Origin: Candidatus Woesearchaeota archaeon | GTDB taxonomy: Archaea > Nanobdellota > Nanobdellia > Woesearchaeales > UBA525 | Assembly (NCBI GenBank): GCA_003694385.1 | Contig: RFKA01000009.1 | Location: forward strand, 1 to 6,157 | Direction: 5' to 3' | DNA length: 6,157 nt | In this document: positions 5,515 to 6,157 of the stretch, piece by piece | Layout: the number at the start of each line of letters is the position of its first letter | Numbering within the stretch: position 1 is the stretch's first letter | Program-made: the position numbers and the translations under genes | The notes under the pieces: generated by a model | Databases searched by the model: none | The model's input: the letters and a program-made list of their open reading frames with translations, nothing else | What the model was told of the DNA's origin: nothing

Positions 5515-5913
5515 TCAACAGCCCCAATGTGATGGGTGGCTTGCGCAGAACGAGTCGTAACGAGCTTGCCAGCGAGGGTTCGCAAACCGGAAGGTCTGGC
5601 CGCTCCACACGTACCCTTTGCGGCGCTGCCAGTCGTGCGTCCCGCTCCAACCATACGAATTGCTTCGCCAACGTTCTCTGGCTGAACGCCCATACGCGCC
5701 CCATCCTCTGCGAGGATTCAGTCCCCCAGCATAGCTTCCCCAAGCTCTGCCTCCTGCTCCCCACACCCCATAACTTCCTGTGGCGCCCATGTAAGGACTG
5801 CTTATGTAAGAACCTGCTGAGCGGCCACCATAGCTGTATCCTTGCCAGGCCGCGGCCTGAGCGGGAACCACCAGGAGCATGAAGACGAGTCCGAACAGGA
5901 GGGCTTTTCTCAT
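5515..5913 (-). CDS. Secreted Gly/Tyr/Trp-rich small protein
   Basis: From the ATG at 5913 the protein has 132 residues. MRKALLFGLVFMLLVVPAQA is a textbook signal peptide with cleavage expected near residue 20-21. The mature part is low complexity, rich in Gly, Ser, Tyr, Trp and Arg, with 10 Trp and 10 Tyr in the whole chain (YSYGGRSAGSY, GSYGVWGAGGRAWGSYAGG). It ends with Cys123 and Cys132, which could pair outside the cell. No enzyme domain is recognised. The composition suits an adhesive, surface-layer-associated or self-assembling protein, but this is inference. The frame stays open upstream to a TTG at 6093 (192 residues), but that start sits against a TATA box and would bury the signal peptide in mid-protein, so 5913 is preferred. 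It lies 3 bases upstream of the arginine-rich gene. Confidence 0.75.
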   Translation of the reverse strand: MRKALLFGLVFMLLVVPAQAAAWQGYSYGGRSAGSYISSPYMGATGSYGVWGAGGRAWGSYAGGLNPRRGWGAYGRSARERWRSNSYGWSGTHDWQRRKGYVWSGQTFRFANPRWQARYDSFCASHPSHWGC

Positions 5914-5936
5914 AGTGAGGGGATTCTTTTCATGTT

Positions 5937-5972
5937 CAAATAGTTTATCAGGATCAAATAATTTATCAGGAT
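5937..5972. repeat. Tandem 18-base repeat upstream of the secreted-protein gene
   Basis: CAAATAGTTTATCAGGAT (5937-5954) is followed directly by CAAATAATTTATCAGGAT (5955-5972), differing at one base. On the minus strand each copy includes a TATA-like TGATAAA, and the nearer one is about 30 bases from the ATG at 5913. Hence the repeat may be a duplicated core promoter. The period is a multiple of three, so read as protein it would be a hexapeptide repeat. Confidence 0.8.
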
Positions 5973-5978
5973 TTGATC
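5952..5978. promoter_or_regulatory. Inverted repeat overlapping the tandem repeat
   Basis: GATCAAAT (5952-5959) and ATTTGATC (5971-5978) are perfect 8-base inverted arms with an 11-base centre. It lies about 40-65 bases upstream of the secreted-protein ATG. An operator is possible; chance in AT-rich DNA is not excluded. Confidence 0.4.
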
Positions 5979-6093
5979 TTTCTGTGTTGGCTTTTCCTGC
6001 GGCATCCGTCGTAGGTGCTCCCTGCGTTGCAGTGTTCTCCGGCGCCGCAGTTCTGTGTTCCCGCGAGCTGTGCGCCAACCACCATAAAAACAA

Positions 6094-6131
6094 TTTATAT
6101 ACTATTATTAAGTAGTAAATTCATATATAAA
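6094..6131 (-). promoter_or_regulatory. Two TATA-like boxes upstream of the secreted-protein gene
   Basis: The minus strand carries TTTATATA at 6131-6124 and GTATATAAA at 6102-6094 within a strongly AT-rich stretch (about 6086-6157). They predict transcript starts near 6101 and 6072, which would give the secreted-protein gene a long leader of about 160-190 bases. The stretch holds no other gene that I can support; the sequence on the far side of 6157 is unknown. Confidence 0.45.
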
Positions 6132-6157
6132 TTTTTTGTTCTGTTTTAAAAAGAAAA

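Noticed and set aside
5879..6115. Plus-strand frame of 78 codons with a hydrophobic stretch
   Set aside because: It is antisense to the signal-peptide region and leader of the secreted protein, with no promoter or start signal on the plus strand.

Overview
The window looks archaeal. It opens with the first three genes of an A-type (archaeal/vacuolar-type) ATP synthase operon in the order H-I-K, as in the methanogen-type order HIKECFABD. Several genes sit about 25-30 bases downstream of TATA/BRE-like elements, with little or no leader. GTG starts and 4-base ATGA/GTGA overlaps are common. The lineage cannot be fixed from sequence alone; small secreted and orphan genes would fit a DPANN-type or other poorly characterised archaeon, but this is an inference.

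Layout, mostly on the minus strand and read right to left. At 5515-6093 a secreted Gly/Tyr/Trp-rich protein lies behind an AT-rich promoter region with a tandem 18-base repeat. It is followed after 3 bases by an arginine-rich orphan protein (4807-5511). A 42-residue zinc-ribbon protein (4677-4805) is the only convincing plus-strand gene and meets the orphan gene tail to tail. From a divergent promoter region (4530-4676) a membrane-anchored cytochrome b5-like protein and an overlapping DoxX-family membrane protein run leftwards (3658-4529). A spacer with a repeated 13-mer and a TATA box (3425-3657) then leads into the ATP synthase operon: H (peripheral stalk), I (stator membrane subunit) and K (rotor proteolipid), which runs off the left edge.

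The standout is K. Instead of one or two membrane hairpins it encodes at least five tandem hairpins of about 81 residues in 403 visible codons. Hairpins 2-5 each carry the ion-binding glutamate in a PETQ motif with a glutamine 29 residues before it. Hairpin 1 has replaced both (Gln for Glu, Ala for Gln). The rotor is therefore built from long concatemers with at least one ion-silent hairpin each, which should change the ion-to-ATP ratio.

Functionally, H and I form stator parts and K the rotor of one ion-driven ATP synthase/ATPase; the rest of the operon should lie beyond position 1. The b5/DoxX pair looks like a separate small envelope redox module. No tRNA, rRNA, CRISPR or mobile element was seen.
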